A DNA stretch of 24,310 nucleotides, taken from assembly GCA_964636945.1 (NCBI GenBank), contig CAZWVH010000045.1, forward strand, positions 1-24,310, written 5' to 3'. The notes beneath the pieces were generated by a model, which saw only the letters and a program-made list of their open reading frames with translations, was not told the origin of the DNA and ran no database searches. Of this stretch, positions 7,587 through 15,078 are shown in pieces (the stretch's first letter is position 1; the number at the start of each line of letters is the position of its first letter). Origin of the DNA: CAZADA01 sp964636945 (GTDB lineage: Bacteria; Pseudomonadota; Alphaproteobacteria; Caulobacterales; Maricaulaceae). Made by a program: the position numbers and the translations under genes.

Positions 7587-9622
7587 AACGTTGCGCGCAG
7601 GCTCGCGCGCACTTGACGCGGCTCCACCGGGTGGAAGTGAATATCTTCCACCGGTGAGGCTTCACCAGGCAATTGCGATTCAAAAAAGTAGGTGATGTCT
7701 GCGTCATCGCTGTCGAACAGGTTGAACACGTCCAAACCGAACGTCACACCGCCCAGATCGTACTGTGCGCCCAAATTCACCAATGTGGTGGGATCGGAAG
7801 CCACTGAGCCGTCCTCGATCAGGGGAGCTTCACCGAAATGGCGCAGACGCAGTGCGCCGGTCAAGTCACCCAATCTCAGTTCAGCGCCCGCACCCAACAC
7901 GCTCTCAACCGCGCCGGGAATGCGGTTTTCACCGTCTGGCGCATCTGTAAACTCAGCATCGGTGTAGCCGCCGCTGACGTCCAGCACCAACCAATCCGTG
8001 GCCCGCCAGAACGCAGCGCCTTCCACGCCCACGCGGCGTGTGCCGTCATTGGGCTCGGTGGTCCCAGCGTCACCGACAAAGACCAGCTCGGAGTCCAGCT
8101 CCAACCAGAAACCGGCGAGCGTGGCGTTAAAACGCCCACGCTGCCAGCGCGCGCCCAGTTCGGCGCCTTCCGCAGGGACAAGAAACGGCACAGGGTCCAC
8201 CTCTTCGCCGCTGGACGGATCGATGGCGATTGTGGTCCCGCGTGCGTCGTTGGAGTGAAAGCCTTGGCCGTAATTGGCGTAAAACTCGAGCGGCTCGAAC
8301 GCCCGCCAAGCCAGGCCCGCCACCGGAGAGACCAATGTGTCGTCAGCCGAGCCGGAGTTCTCCGGCAAGCTGATGGCGTTGACGTCCGCCTCGTAATAAT
8401 CCGCGCGCACGCCCAGATTAGCGCGCAGGCCTGCGGGAAGGTCCAGCGTGGCGTCGGTGAAGGCGCTCAGGCTCAGCTCTTCCACTTTGTCTTGGCGCAC
8501 GGTGTCAATGCGTTCGCGCGCTGCGGTTTGAAACAAGCCCACATCGCGAATGTCGTCATACCGCACATCCGCGCCAACGCGGATTACGGGACGCAGTCCG
8601 CCGATGTGAACATGGTTTTCGTGTTCAATACCGCCGCCATAAATCCAGCGCCGGTCGCGTTGCTCAAACTCATCGCCATTCACTGGATCATCAAGGAAAT
8701 AGGTGAAGTTGGAAAACAGGCGGAAATCGTAATTGACCGCATAAGCGTCCACGCGCGTATCGCCGCCAAACTGATCAAAGCTTATATTGGCGAGAAGACT
8801 GGTGCGCGTGGTTTCTCCGCCAAGGTCGGGATCGATAAAGCCTAAGCGATCGACCAAGCCGGACTCCACCGCGCGCAGCGGGATTTGATCGGTCGAAGTC
8901 CAGTCTGAGTCATAATACGACGCTGATATTTCGGTGCGTGCGCCACCGAACTCGCCGACATACTTCCCGAACAGATTGATCTTGGAAAGGTCTTCTTCCA
9001 GCTCCCAAGGACCGTCGTAAATCTGAGCCTCTCCGGCGACCAACACCGAGCCGCCCAGCGCGTCGGTTTGGCCCGCAGTGACCACGCGGGCAAACGCGTT
9101 TTCTCCAACGGTGGCCTTAATGAACGCTTCGTCGAGTTGGTCGTAGGTCACAAACGTGGCGGAACCGGCGGCGGAAAAATCGCCCACATCCGCAAAGTAT
9201 GGTCCTTTGCGGAACTCCACCCGTTCAACGATTTCGGGAATAATAAAATTGAGATCAAGATACCCTTGGCCATGGCCATGCGTGCGCATATTGATCGGAA
9301 GCCCGTCAATCTCCGCGGAAAAATCCGTACCGTGATCAAGATTAAAACCGCGCAGAAAATATTGGTTAGCTTTGCCAGTACCTGAGTGTTGTGTCGCCAC
9401 CAGTCCAGGGATCACCTCAACCAATTCGCCGATGCGGCTGATGGGGCGGGTTTCAAAGTCGGCATAACCGACGACACCCTCGCTGGCCGATTGCGCCGTG
9501 CCGATGAGCTCGAGCCCACGGCCCCAAATGAGGATCCGGTCCCCGTCTTGATCCACCGGATCGTCCGCCCCGCTTGGGGTTGCGGCCGCCAAAGCCGACA
9601 CCAAAACCATTGCGCGTTTCAT
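7583..9622 (-). CDS. TonB-dependent outer-membrane receptor
   Basis: An outer-membrane beta-barrel receptor of 679 aa that should take up a scarce nutrient using TonB-ExbBD energy. A signal peptide is at residues 1 to about 19 (MKRAMVLVSALAAATPSGA). The plug domain is at about 40-155 with ISRIGELVEVIPGLVATQHS, LRGFNLDHGTDFSAEIDG and VERVEFRKGPYFADVGDFSA, all standard plug landmarks. The plug also carries a His-containing segment, NMRTHGHGQGY. The remaining ~520 residues are beta strands with alternating aromatic and polar residues, and the protein ends in Phe (VRASLRATF), as barrels do. ATG 9622 has a GAGGGG site 5 nt upstream. The substrate is unknown: no metal-handling or siderophore gene is adjacent. 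The length is normal for the family. Confidence 0.93.
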   Translation of the reverse strand: MKRAMVLVSALAAATPSGADDPVDQDGDRILIWGRGLELIGTAQSASEGVVGYADFETRPISRIGELVEVIPGLVATQHSGTGKANQYFLRGFNLDHGTDFSAEIDGLPINMRTHGHGQGYLDLNFIIPEIVERVEFRKGPYFADVGDFSAAGSATFVTYDQLDEAFIKATVGENAFARVVTAGQTDALGGSVLVAGEAQIYDGPWELEEDLSKINLFGKYVGEFGGARTEISASYYDSDWTSTDQIPLRAVESGLVDRLGFIDPDLGGETTRTSLLANISFDQFGGDTRVDAYAVNYDFRLFSNFTYFLDDPVNGDEFEQRDRRWIYGGGIEHENHVHIGGLRPVIRVGADVRYDDIRDVGLFQTAARERIDTVRQDKVEELSLSAFTDATLDLPAGLRANLGVRADYYEADVNAISLPENSGSADDTLVSPVAGLAWRAFEPLEFYANYGQGFHSNDARGTTIAIDPSSGEEVDPVPFLVPAEGAELGARWQRGRFNATLAGFWLELDSELVFVGDAGTTEPNDGTRRVGVEGAAFWRATDWLVLDVSGGYTDAEFTDAPDGENRIPGAVESVLGAGAELRLGDLTGALRLRHFGEAPLIEDGSVASDPTTLVNLGAQYDLGGVTFGLDVFNLFDSDDADITYFFESQLPGEASPVEDIHFHPVEPRQVRASLRATF

Positions 9623-9731
9623 GAATGCCCCTCATCACAATAACCGACATTGCGGTAACAGGCTATAATCCAGGCGGCATGCGGAGACCACGGCGAACTA
9701 CACACCTATTCATACGATAAACTTCACAGCT

Positions 9732-10100
9732 TTATGAAGAATTGGACAATAGCCCGGTGGGTTCTTTAAAACCAAGCGCCATGTTGAGCTTCTGTATTAC
9801 CTAAGACGCCGCGCCTTTGAGCAGATTATCCACGGCCGCCGTCACCACCAAGCGTGGTCGGGGCCGATCCACGGTCAGGCCGCCGATACGGCAGTGGTGC
9901 GTGTTCGCTGCGGCTGCAGGTTCAGCCGGTTGATCTTGCAGGCGGACAAACCCCTCATTGGCATAAGCAGTGTCGAAGCGTTGCATGAGAGCGTCACGCG
10001 ACATTGGCTCGCTCAAACTCCCCGACGCCACGACCGTCAGCCCTCGGAAAAATGGAGCGACTGAGGGCATAAACCAGTTCACACTGCGGATGCACACTGA
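9732..10100 (-). pseudogene. argC: argC remnant: C-terminal piece of N-acetyl-gamma-glutamyl-phosphate reductase with an amber stop
   Basis: Reading the minus strand from about 10100, the translation gives FMPSVAPFFRG, then YANEGFVRLQ and VVTAAVDNLLKGAAS. These match the C-terminal third of ArgC, the NADPH-dependent reductase of arginine biosynthesis; the DNLLKGAA block is highly characteristic. A TAG (9801-9803) follows. Beyond it the same frame continues VIQKLNMALGFKEPTGLL to a TAA at 9732, which is the usual ArgC tail (QALQN.N.ALG...). The TAG therefore sits where Gln (CAG) is expected. About the first two thirds of the gene, including the catalytic Cys region, are missing, and the break lies at the end of an IS3-type remnant. 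A GTG at 10097 could start a ~98-aa ORF, but no functional product is expected. A working argC presumably lies elsewhere. Confidence 0.8.
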
Positions 10101-10198
10101 TGATCTGTTCCTCTGAAAACCGTGATCGTCTCATGTCTGATCCTCTAAACGAGGCCAGAGTCTAGCTCAACTTGGATGCAACCGAGGGGAGAAGGTCA
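10098..10198 (-). mobile_element. 5'-end remnant of an IS3-family insertion sequence (orfA start)
   Basis: On the minus strand an ATG at 10134 opens MRRSRFSEEQII, the near-invariant N-terminus of the OrfA transposase of a large IS3-family subgroup. After about 12 codons the reading changes abruptly into the ArgC remnant in a different frame, so the element is truncated there. The ~64 bp upstream of the ATG look like the untranslated leader and left terminal repeat, probably beginning TGACCTTCTCCCC at 10198 (IS3 elements start with TG). The exact outer end is inferred. No right end, orfB or target duplication was found, so this is a dead fragment left by deletion or recombination. Confidence 0.65.
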
Positions 10199-10270
10199 GG
10201 GGCTTGCCCAATCAAGACTAGCATCTGAAGTTTAACAACATAGAGGATCGATGCGGCTTAGCACGCAGGG

Positions 10271-11365
10271 CTAAAGCTCAAAACTCGCGCTTTTGATTAG
10301 GGCATAAACGTTTTGGCCTGGGGCGAGAGTCATCGCCGCGCAGGCGGCTTTGGTGATGCGTGCGCGCAGCTGACCGCCTCCGGCCCGCATCACCACATCG
10401 ACAAACGCCCCATGGGTCGCCGCATCGATACGCATGATGGTCGCGGGCAGCACATTGCGAATGCTTAACTGATCAGGCTCATTGATCGCGACCGCCACAT
10501 TGCGCGCATCGATGCATAGATTGACCGGCTCGCCGACGGATTTCCGCGCAAGAACGGGCAGCGAAATCACGCGATCCCCGACGGCAATGTGCGTCAGGTG
10601 AAAATGGTCGTCATGGGAGGCAACTCTGCCGGCCAACACGCAGATGGGCGCGCCAGACTCTGCGCTTGATGCATCAAGACGGTACGCGTTCAGTGTTTCC
10701 GCCGTGGGGCCCGCGGCCTCGATCCGCCCCGATTTGAGCACCACGACGTGATCGGCCAGGCGCGCCACCTCCTCCACATTATGGCTGACATAGATCACCG
10801 GGATGTCGAACCGTGATGGCAAATCTTCCAGATAGGGCAAGACCTGCGCCTTGCGCGCCAGATCGAGGGCGGACAATGGCTCGTCGAGCAATAAGAGTTC
10901 CGGCCGAGTGAGCAGCGTCCTGCCCAGTGCGACCCGCTGGCGTTCGCCGCCGGATAAATCGCTGGGCCGCCGTAACATTAATGACTGCAGATCCAATGCC
11001 TCCACCACATCATCAATGCCATAGCCTGGTTTGTCCCTTTTGTTTCTGCTCTCGGCGAAACGCAGATTGCCCTCTACGCACAAATGGGGAAACAGCCGGC
11101 CATCTTGGAACACTGTTCCCACGGGGCGGCGATGAGCGGGGATGAACACGCTGCGATCGGTGTCGCACCAGACAGCGCTATTGAACCGGACACGTCCCTG
11201 GCCCGGCCGAAAGAACCCTGCGGTCAGGCGCAGCAGCGTGGACTTACCCGCCCCACTGGGACCGAAAATCGCTGTGCAAGCTTTCAAATCAAACGTGTGC
11301 GCCACGTCGATGGCAAAGCCGGACCAAGCATGGTGCACCGCAATTTCTAGCTGTTTAGCCGACAT
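10271..11365 (-). CDS. modC: Molybdate ABC transporter ATP-binding protein ModC
   Basis: Cytoplasmic ATPase (364 aa) of the high-affinity molybdate importer. Walker A GPSGAGKST is at 35-43, signature LSGGERQRVALGRTLL starts at 137, Walker B LLLLDEP is at 157-163 and the H-loop is in YVSHNVEEV near 195. The C-terminal ~70 residues (IRNVLPATIMRIDAATHGAFVDV...) form the Mop/TOBE domain that binds molybdate in ModC. ATG 11365 is chosen because MSAKQLEIAV begins the first beta strand and it overlaps the modB stop by 11 nt. A TTG at 11398 in the same frame would add residues that are modB sequence in another frame. It is the last gene of modABC. No terminator is obvious before the IS remnant. Confidence 0.95.
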   Translation of the reverse strand: MSAKQLEIAVHHAWSGFAIDVAHTFDLKACTAIFGPSGAGKSTLLRLTAGFFRPGQGRVRFNSAVWCDTDRSVFIPAHRRPVGTVFQDGRLFPHLCVEGNLRFAESRNKRDKPGYGIDDVVEALDLQSLMLRRPSDLSGGERQRVALGRTLLTRPELLLLDEPLSALDLARKAQVLPYLEDLPSRFDIPVIYVSHNVEEVARLADHVVVLKSGRIEAAGPTAETLNAYRLDASSAESGAPICVLAGRVASHDDHFHLTHIAVGDRVISLPVLARKSVGEPVNLCIDARNVAVAINEPDQLSIRNVLPATIMRIDAATHGAFVDVVMRAGGGQLRARITKAACAAMTLAPGQNVYALIKSASFEL

Positions 11366-12032
11366 GGAGGCGATACCGGCGGTTGAACATGTAGACAAAC
11401 ATCAAGACGGCAAAGGACAGCGCCAATAAGATCGCGGCAAGTGCGTGCGCCTCAGCATAATTCAACGTCTCAACATGATCGTAAATCGCGATGGACACCA
11501 CACGCGTTTCGCCGGGAATATTGCCGCCCACCATCAAGATCACGCCAAACTCCCCTAGCGTGTGGGCAAAGCTTAATACCCCCGCGGTGACGAACCCGCG
11601 CACGGACAGAGGGACTGCAACCGAGAAAAACGCATCCAGGGGTCTGGCGCGCAGGCTCGCGGCGGCGTCCATGAGATCGCCAGCCACGCCTTCAAAGGCG
11701 GTTTGTAGCGGTTGCACTGCAAAGGGCAGCGAGTAAATCACCGAGGCGATCACCAATCCGGAGAACGAAAACACCAGGGTCTCACCGGTCGCTTGCAGCC
11801 AAAATCCGCCAATGGGGGCATTGGGGTTAAAGGCCAGCAACACGTAAAATCCGAGGACAGTGGGCGGCAACACCAGCGGCAAGGCAATCACGGCCTCGAC
11901 GGCGGGCTTGATCCGGGACTGGCTTCTCGCCAGCCACCAAGCCAGCGGCGTGGCGATCAACAAAAGAATCACGGTGACGACCGACGCCAGCTTCAGGGTT
12001 AGCCAGAGCGAGGATAAATCCGGCGCACTCAC
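11355..12032 (-). CDS. modB: Molybdate ABC transporter permease ModB
   Basis: Inner-membrane permease of 225 aa with about five helices. The binding-protein-dependent transport signature is visible near the middle (AASLRARPLDAFFSVAVPLS), and HTLGEFGVILMVGGNIPGETRV is a hallmark of ModB/CysT-type permeases. The start is GTG 12032, which overlaps the modA stop as GTGA (12029-12032) and gives MSAPDLSSLWLTLKLAS, the standard N-terminus. The frame is open further upstream to 12188, but that stretch is basic, non-hydrophobic and lies within modA, so it is rejected. Its stop lies inside the modC start region (11-nt overlap), so the operon is coupled from modA to modC. Length is normal for ModB. Confidence 0.95.
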   Translation of the reverse strand: MSAPDLSSLWLTLKLASVVTVILLLIATPLAWWLARSQSRIKPAVEAVIALPLVLPPTVLGFYVLLAFNPNAPIGGFWLQATGETLVFSFSGLVIASVIYSLPFAVQPLQTAFEGVAGDLMDAAASLRARPLDAFFSVAVPLSVRGFVTAGVLSFAHTLGEFGVILMVGGNIPGETRVVSIAIYDHVETLNYAEAHALAAILLALSFAVLMFVYMFNRRYRLHVG

Positions 12033-12805
12033 GGGCGCGCATATCCCGATTGCTCGATCAGGTCCTGTGCGTCGCCACTTTGCAGATAGATGACAAACGC
12101 CTTTGCGGCGTCGTTTTCCGCGGCGCGTTCCAGCAGAACCGCGTCTTGGCGAATGGGTGTGTACGCCTCTTGCGGAGGCTCCCACCAATTTCCCCGTTCG
12201 GACTCCTCGCGAGAGAGAATTTGCGACATGGCCACAAAGCCCAAGTCCGCTGCGCCAGCGTGCACAAAGGCGAAGGTCTGACCGATATTCTCGCCAAAGA
12301 CGAGTTTGTCCTCAAGCTGGTCGGCCACGCCCAACGCCTCGATCACGTCCCGCGCCGCAGCGCCATAGGGCGCCAGTTGCGGATTGGCGATGGCGATGTG
12401 CTGAAATTCGCCCTGTTGCAAGGTTTGCGCGTCGAGTTTGGCGGCGTCCGGCGACCACAGCGCGAGTCGCCCCTGCGCAAAGGTGAAGACTGATCCCTCG
12501 ACAGCCAGCCCATGGCCCACCAAGAGTTGGGGAGCACGGTCATCAGCAGAAAGGAACACGTCAAAGGGCGCGCCATTGCGGATTTGGGCATAAAGCTTTC
12601 CGGTCGAGCCAGATGAAATGATCAAGCCATGGCCGGACTGGGATTCAAACTCAGCGGCAAGCACCTCGAGCGTGGATTTAAAGTTTGTGGCGACGGCCAC
12701 GCGCACGTCGTCCGCAGCGCTGGCTTGGGCATAGGCGAGCGCGAGCAGGAGCCCCGTCCAGCGGGCCAAGCGCCGCGCCGCATTCTGGTGCACTATCCGC
12801 AGCAT
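12029..12805 (-). CDS. modA: Periplasmic molybdate-binding protein ModA
   Basis: A 258-residue periplasmic binding protein that captures molybdate or tungstate for ModBC. The signal peptide spans about 1-30 (basic N-terminus, then GLLLALAYAQASA before ADDV). The mature protein shows the ModA landmarks: VAVATNFKSTLEVLAAEFE, ISSGSTGKLYAQIRNGAPFDVFLSAD (oxyanion-contacting Ser/Thr region), IANPQLAPYGAAARDVIEALG, ENIGQTFAFVHAGAADLGFVA and the C-terminal AFVIYLQSGDAQDLIEQSGY. ATG 12805 has a GGAG site 7 nt upstream. It is first in modABC. Upstream lie a plausible sigma70 promoter and a palindrome over the -10. No modE gene is in the window. Confidence 0.95.
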   Translation of the reverse strand: MLRIVHQNAARRLARWTGLLLALAYAQASAADDVRVAVATNFKSTLEVLAAEFESQSGHGLIISSGSTGKLYAQIRNGAPFDVFLSADDRAPQLLVGHGLAVEGSVFTFAQGRLALWSPDAAKLDAQTLQQGEFQHIAIANPQLAPYGAAARDVIEALGVADQLEDKLVFGENIGQTFAFVHAGAADLGFVAMSQILSREESERGNWWEPPQEAYTPIRQDAVLLERAAENDAAKAFVIYLQSGDAQDLIEQSGYARP

Positions 12806-12829
12806 GGGCGCACTCCGCGTTGAGCCTTG

Positions 12830-12867
12830 CGTTAGGCGATTTTCGCCTAACGACGCGTTCAGGTAAA
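12830..12867 (-). promoter_or_regulatory. Candidate modABC promoter with an overlapping palindromic operator
   Basis: On the minus strand, TTTACC (12862-12867) and GAAAAT (12839-12844) are separated by exactly 17 bp and each match sigma70 consensus at 4 of 6 positions. A perfect palindrome, CGTTAGGCGA-TTT-TCGCCTAACG (12830-12852), covers the -10. Its outer CGTTA...TAACG ends resemble the outer half-sites of ModE boxes, but the inner bases do not match the TATA core. Repression by a ModE-like or other molybdate-sensing protein is therefore a guess. The position, 25 bp before modA, suits a repressor site. Confidence 0.5.
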
Positions 12868-12881
12868 CGGTGACTCACCGT
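12867..12881. promoter_or_regulatory. Second palindrome upstream of the modA promoter
   Basis: ACGGTGA-C-TCACCGT is a perfect inverted repeat with 7-bp arms and a 1-bp centre, lying immediately upstream of the candidate -35 element of modA. It differs in sequence from the palindrome on the -10 and may bind a second regulator, or form part of the small upstream gene's 3' region. Confidence 0.4.
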
Positions 12882-12900
12882 GAAAACGCCCAAAATGACA

Positions 12901-12929
12901 AAGCCCTCCGCAGATACTGCAGAGGGCTT
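12901..12929 (-). terminator. Hairpin terminator behind the 38-aa membrane protein gene
   Basis: AAGCCCTC (12901-12908) pairs with GAGGGCTT (12922-12929). After a C/A mismatch the stem continues with GCAG/CTGC around an ATA loop. On the minus strand it is followed by TGTCATTTTGGGCGTTTT, a loose U-rich tract. It lies between the small gene ending at 12963 and the modA promoter, so it should insulate modABC from upstream transcription. Confidence 0.6.
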
Positions 12930-12962
12930 GATAACGTCGCGCTGGCGTGGCAACTCGGAGGC

Positions 12963-13079
12963 TTAAGCAACTCCACCCACGCTAACCAGCATGACCGCAG
13001 CGACGGCGATGCTCAGTGCTGAAAACGCGACAATACTCAGAACGCCGGAAAAACCTGGTTTTTTGTTCGACTGTAACAT
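12963..13079 (-). CDS. Small single-helix membrane protein (38 aa), function unknown
   Basis: ATG 13079 opens a 38-residue protein. It has a basic N-terminus (MLQSNKKPGFSG) and then one continuous hydrophobic helix (VLSIVAFSALSIAVAAVMLVSVGGVA) running to the stop. A GAGG ribosome site lies about 10 nt upstream. The frame extends upstream to 13151, but the extra residues are polar and lack a ribosome site. Support for a real gene is the clear topology (positive-inside N-terminus, one TM), the ribosome site and the terminator hairpin 33 bp downstream. I know no family for it. It could be a small membrane peptide that associates with a larger complex, or a type I toxin-like peptide; there is no antisense RNA evidence for the latter. 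Confidence 0.5.
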   Translation of the reverse strand: MLQSNKKPGFSGVLSIVAFSALSIAVAAVMLVSVGGVA

Positions 13080-13474
13080 GGCCCCATCCTCGCTGACCGT
13101 TGGTTTCGTTGACCGTGGCGGGCTTGTTTGTCTCGTCCCGTCCACAATCAAAGGTATAGGTCAGGCGAGATAACGGGCATTTTACCGGTGTGTGACCATT
13201 TCCTCTCAGTTCAATGAATGCCCGCTGAATACTTCGTGACGTGGAGTTCATGTATAAGGGAGAATCGGGTCGGCAAATATGGGCACTGTCCCCATGCCTC
13301 CATCAATCGAGCCCATTATGGGATGTTTCAGCCATCGAGCCGTCGGCGGAGCAAAGCCCTTTTTCCGCGAAGGCGTTTTGTTAGGCAGACGCCCCCAAAG
13401 AGTTTCTCAGAATGAGTGGCTCACAATACAAGGGCCGGGCAACTGGCTTAGGAATCACAGACTGGGATTGGGGA
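13080..13474. other. 395-bp stretch without a convincing gene
   Basis: Short open frames here are Arg/Pro/Ser-rich, lack ribosome sites and show no domain. The part next to 13079 should hold the promoter of the 38-aa protein. A perfect 8-bp inverted repeat, CGGGCATT (13174-13181) and AATGCCCG (13217-13224), is spaced by 35 bp; the spacing is wide and I assign no function. The right end is simply downstream of the flavodoxin gene. Confidence 0.6.
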
Positions 13475-14023
13475 TCAGCCTGTTTTTTGCGCCATCGAGG
13501 CGACAAATCTGTCGGCGAACTCATCAAGCTTGATCCAATCGGTGAATTCGTAATCCTGGCCTACTTTGATTGGCAGTCCGTGCTCTTTGGCGATCTGCTT
13601 CATCACCCAGCGCTTAAAAAAGTCATACTTGGTGTAACGCAAGGCGCCGGAGACATGTTGAACCATGTCCGGCTGCCAGCCTGTATCCTTCAGAAACCGG
13701 TCGACGCATGCCTCAGCGTTACTGAGGTCTTCTTCATCGCCCATGGCCGATAGCGACACTGAGATGAATGCGGTGGGCACGGCATTTAGCCGGTGAGCGG
13801 CCTCCTTCACGAAATGGTGAAGCGCAGCTTGATACGTGTGCATATGGACCGATCCCGCGACAATTATTGCGCCGGCATCATTGATTACGGCCATATCGGG
13901 GTGATCTGCAGCATCAAATAATCGTGTCGCCAAGCGGTGTGTGGTGAACCGTTTACACAATGCGCGGGCGATTTTCCGAGTCTGCCCCTCGGTCGTTCCA
14001 TAAACAATCGCAATGTCGGTCAC
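13475..14023 (-). CDS. HemG-like flavodoxin (menaquinone-dependent protoporphyrinogen IX dehydrogenase family)
   Basis: A 182-residue flavodoxin-fold protein. The FMN phosphate loop is IVYGTTEGQTRKIA at residues about 5-18. It follows HemG along its whole length: AGSVHMHTYQAALHHFVKEAAHRLN, then PTAFISVSLSA, then SGALRYTKYDFFKRWVMKQI and YEFTDWIKLDEFA near the C-terminus. HemG oxidises protoporphyrinogen IX to protoporphyrin IX using quinone, which allows heme synthesis without oxygen. The start is GTG 14023, with a perfect AAAGGAG 7 nt upstream; the frame is open to 14104, but those residues precede the ribosome site. It diverges from the universal stress protein gene. Most alphaproteobacteria use HemJ, so this may be a redox flavodoxin with a different job; the biochemical role is less certain than the fold. 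Confidence 0.82.
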   Translation of the reverse strand: MTDIAIVYGTTEGQTRKIARALCKRFTTHRLATRLFDAADHPDMAVINDAGAIIVAGSVHMHTYQAALHHFVKEAAHRLNAVPTAFISVSLSAMGDEEDLSNAEACVDRFLKDTGWQPDMVQHVSGALRYTKYDFFKRWVMKQIAKEHGLPIKVGQDYEFTDWIKLDEFADRFVASMAQKTG

Positions 14024-14219
14024 GGCGGCGCTCCTTTTTTGAGCGACAATGAGAAACGCGATTGAAGAGCTCAACTCGCAAAACTGCGCAATGGGCTTGG
14101 CCAACAGGCCCGCCTCCTTCGCTCCTGCAGCCCGAAACTTCAGTAGAAATCCGCACTGTTCATCTGCAATTGGTCACCCAATGCTGAGTGAAGTGGCCAT
14201 TGAAACAGGAGCGAAGCCG

Positions 14220-15062
14220 TTGGCGTGTCAAGTCCATTCAATCTTGGCGGTGCTGTCTCCGCCCCGCGAAGCCGATCTTATCCTAAGCTGGGCTGACGCA
14301 ATCGCAGCCCGTCATTCTGCAATCATCGACGCCGCAATCATCCGTCCGGACTGGACATCCACCTACGGCTTCACGCCCTACGGTTACGGACCAACACCAG
14401 TCGTGCTTGACCAATTGGTGGAGGAATCCGAACAGATCGAAAAAACGGCGCGGACGGTGTTCGACAAGCACGCCAAGGCAACGCCGTCTTTGCAATACCG
14501 ACGATTTCTTCAGGTCAGTTCAAATGAAAGCCGCGGTGTGAGCTCCGCGGGTCAGACGGTCGATTTAACGATTGCGCTGCGCGGGGCCAAGGACGCGCTT
14601 GACGGCCAACAGGAGCTGTTAATCGGCGAACTTGCCCTGGACGGGGGCGCATGCGTTTTTACGCCTCCAGCGGGAATAGACCCCACTGGCCAATTTCCAC
14701 ATATCGCCATTGCTTGGGACGGGAGCCGAGAGGCGTCGCGCGCTGTGCGCGATGCACAGCCCTTCTTACAACAGGCGGACAAAATCACCCTGTTGACCCT
14801 GGGAACCGGCGGTCTCAGCCCTTCTGTGATCATGGATGCGGAACACTATCTTTCCGCGATGGGGCTGAATGCCGTTGCTCACATGATTGACAAACCATCT
14901 GGTGACGAGGGCAAAACGCTCTTGGATCATGCAACGGCGCAGCGCGCGGATTTGTTGGTGATGGGCGCCTATGGTCAGGCGCGCTGGCGTGAACGCATGT
15001 TTGGCGGCGTGACCCACCACGCCGTAACCCATGCGGAGATACCACTTCTTCTATCGCACTGA
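14220..15062 (+). CDS. Universal stress protein (UspA family), two-domain
   Basis: A cytoplasmic stress protein of about 280 aa made of two Usp-like halves. The N-terminal half starts with the beta strand HSILAVLSPPREADLILSWAD. The C-terminal half starts at FPHIAIAWDGSREASRAVRDA and ends in the nucleotide-binding loop MGAYGQARWRERMFGGVTHHAV, then IPLLLSH. This fits the G-x2-G-x9-G pattern for ATP binding, with Gly where Ser is usual. TTG 14220 is preferred because AGGAG lies 8 nt upstream and it puts the first strand close to the N-terminus. ATG 14181 is an in-frame alternative without a ribosome site. Usp proteins of this type are often induced by oxygen limitation, which fits the FixLJ-like genes downstream; that link is inferred. 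Confidence 0.87.
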   Translation: MACQVHSILAVLSPPREADLILSWADAIAARHSAIIDAAIIRPDWTSTYGFTPYGYGPTPVVLDQLVEESEQIEKTARTVFDKHAKATPSLQYRRFLQVSSNESRGVSSAGQTVDLTIALRGAKDALDGQQELLIGELALDGGACVFTPPAGIDPTGQFPHIAIAWDGSREASRAVRDAQPFLQQADKITLLTLGTGGLSPSVIMDAEHYLSAMGLNAVAHMIDKPSGDEGKTLLDHATAQRADLLVMGAYGQARWRERMFGGVTHHAVTHAEIPLLLSH

Positions 15063-15078
15063 TGAGTATGGCTTTGAG

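Noticed and set aside
7838..8845. 335-codon open frame on the plus strand inside the TonB receptor
   Set aside because: It lies fully antisense to a clear receptor gene, shows no domain, and long antisense frames are expected from the codon bias of GC-rich genes.
9630..9660. Zur/Fur-like operator before the TonB receptor (ACCG-N6-CGGT)
   Set aside because: Only 4-bp perfect arms and no match to the Zur or Fur consensus, so a metal-control claim is not supported.
10232..10275. Terminator behind modC (TTAGC...GCTAA)
   Set aside because: A 5-bp AT-rich stem without a following T-run is too weak.
12033..12188. 52-codon N-terminal extension of ModB
   Set aside because: It is highly basic, lies entirely within modA, and the GTG at 12032 overlapping the modA stop gives the standard ModB start.
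13218..13533. Two overlapping small plus-strand frames before the flavodoxin gene
   Set aside because: No ribosome site at the expected distance, Arg/Pro-rich composition, and one runs into the flavodoxin gene antisense.
14070..14082. FNR/FixK-like box TTGA-AGAGC-TCAA between the flavodoxin and Usp genes
   Set aside because: The half-sites are one base too close (13 bp instead of 14), and the T/A at the inner positions is missing.
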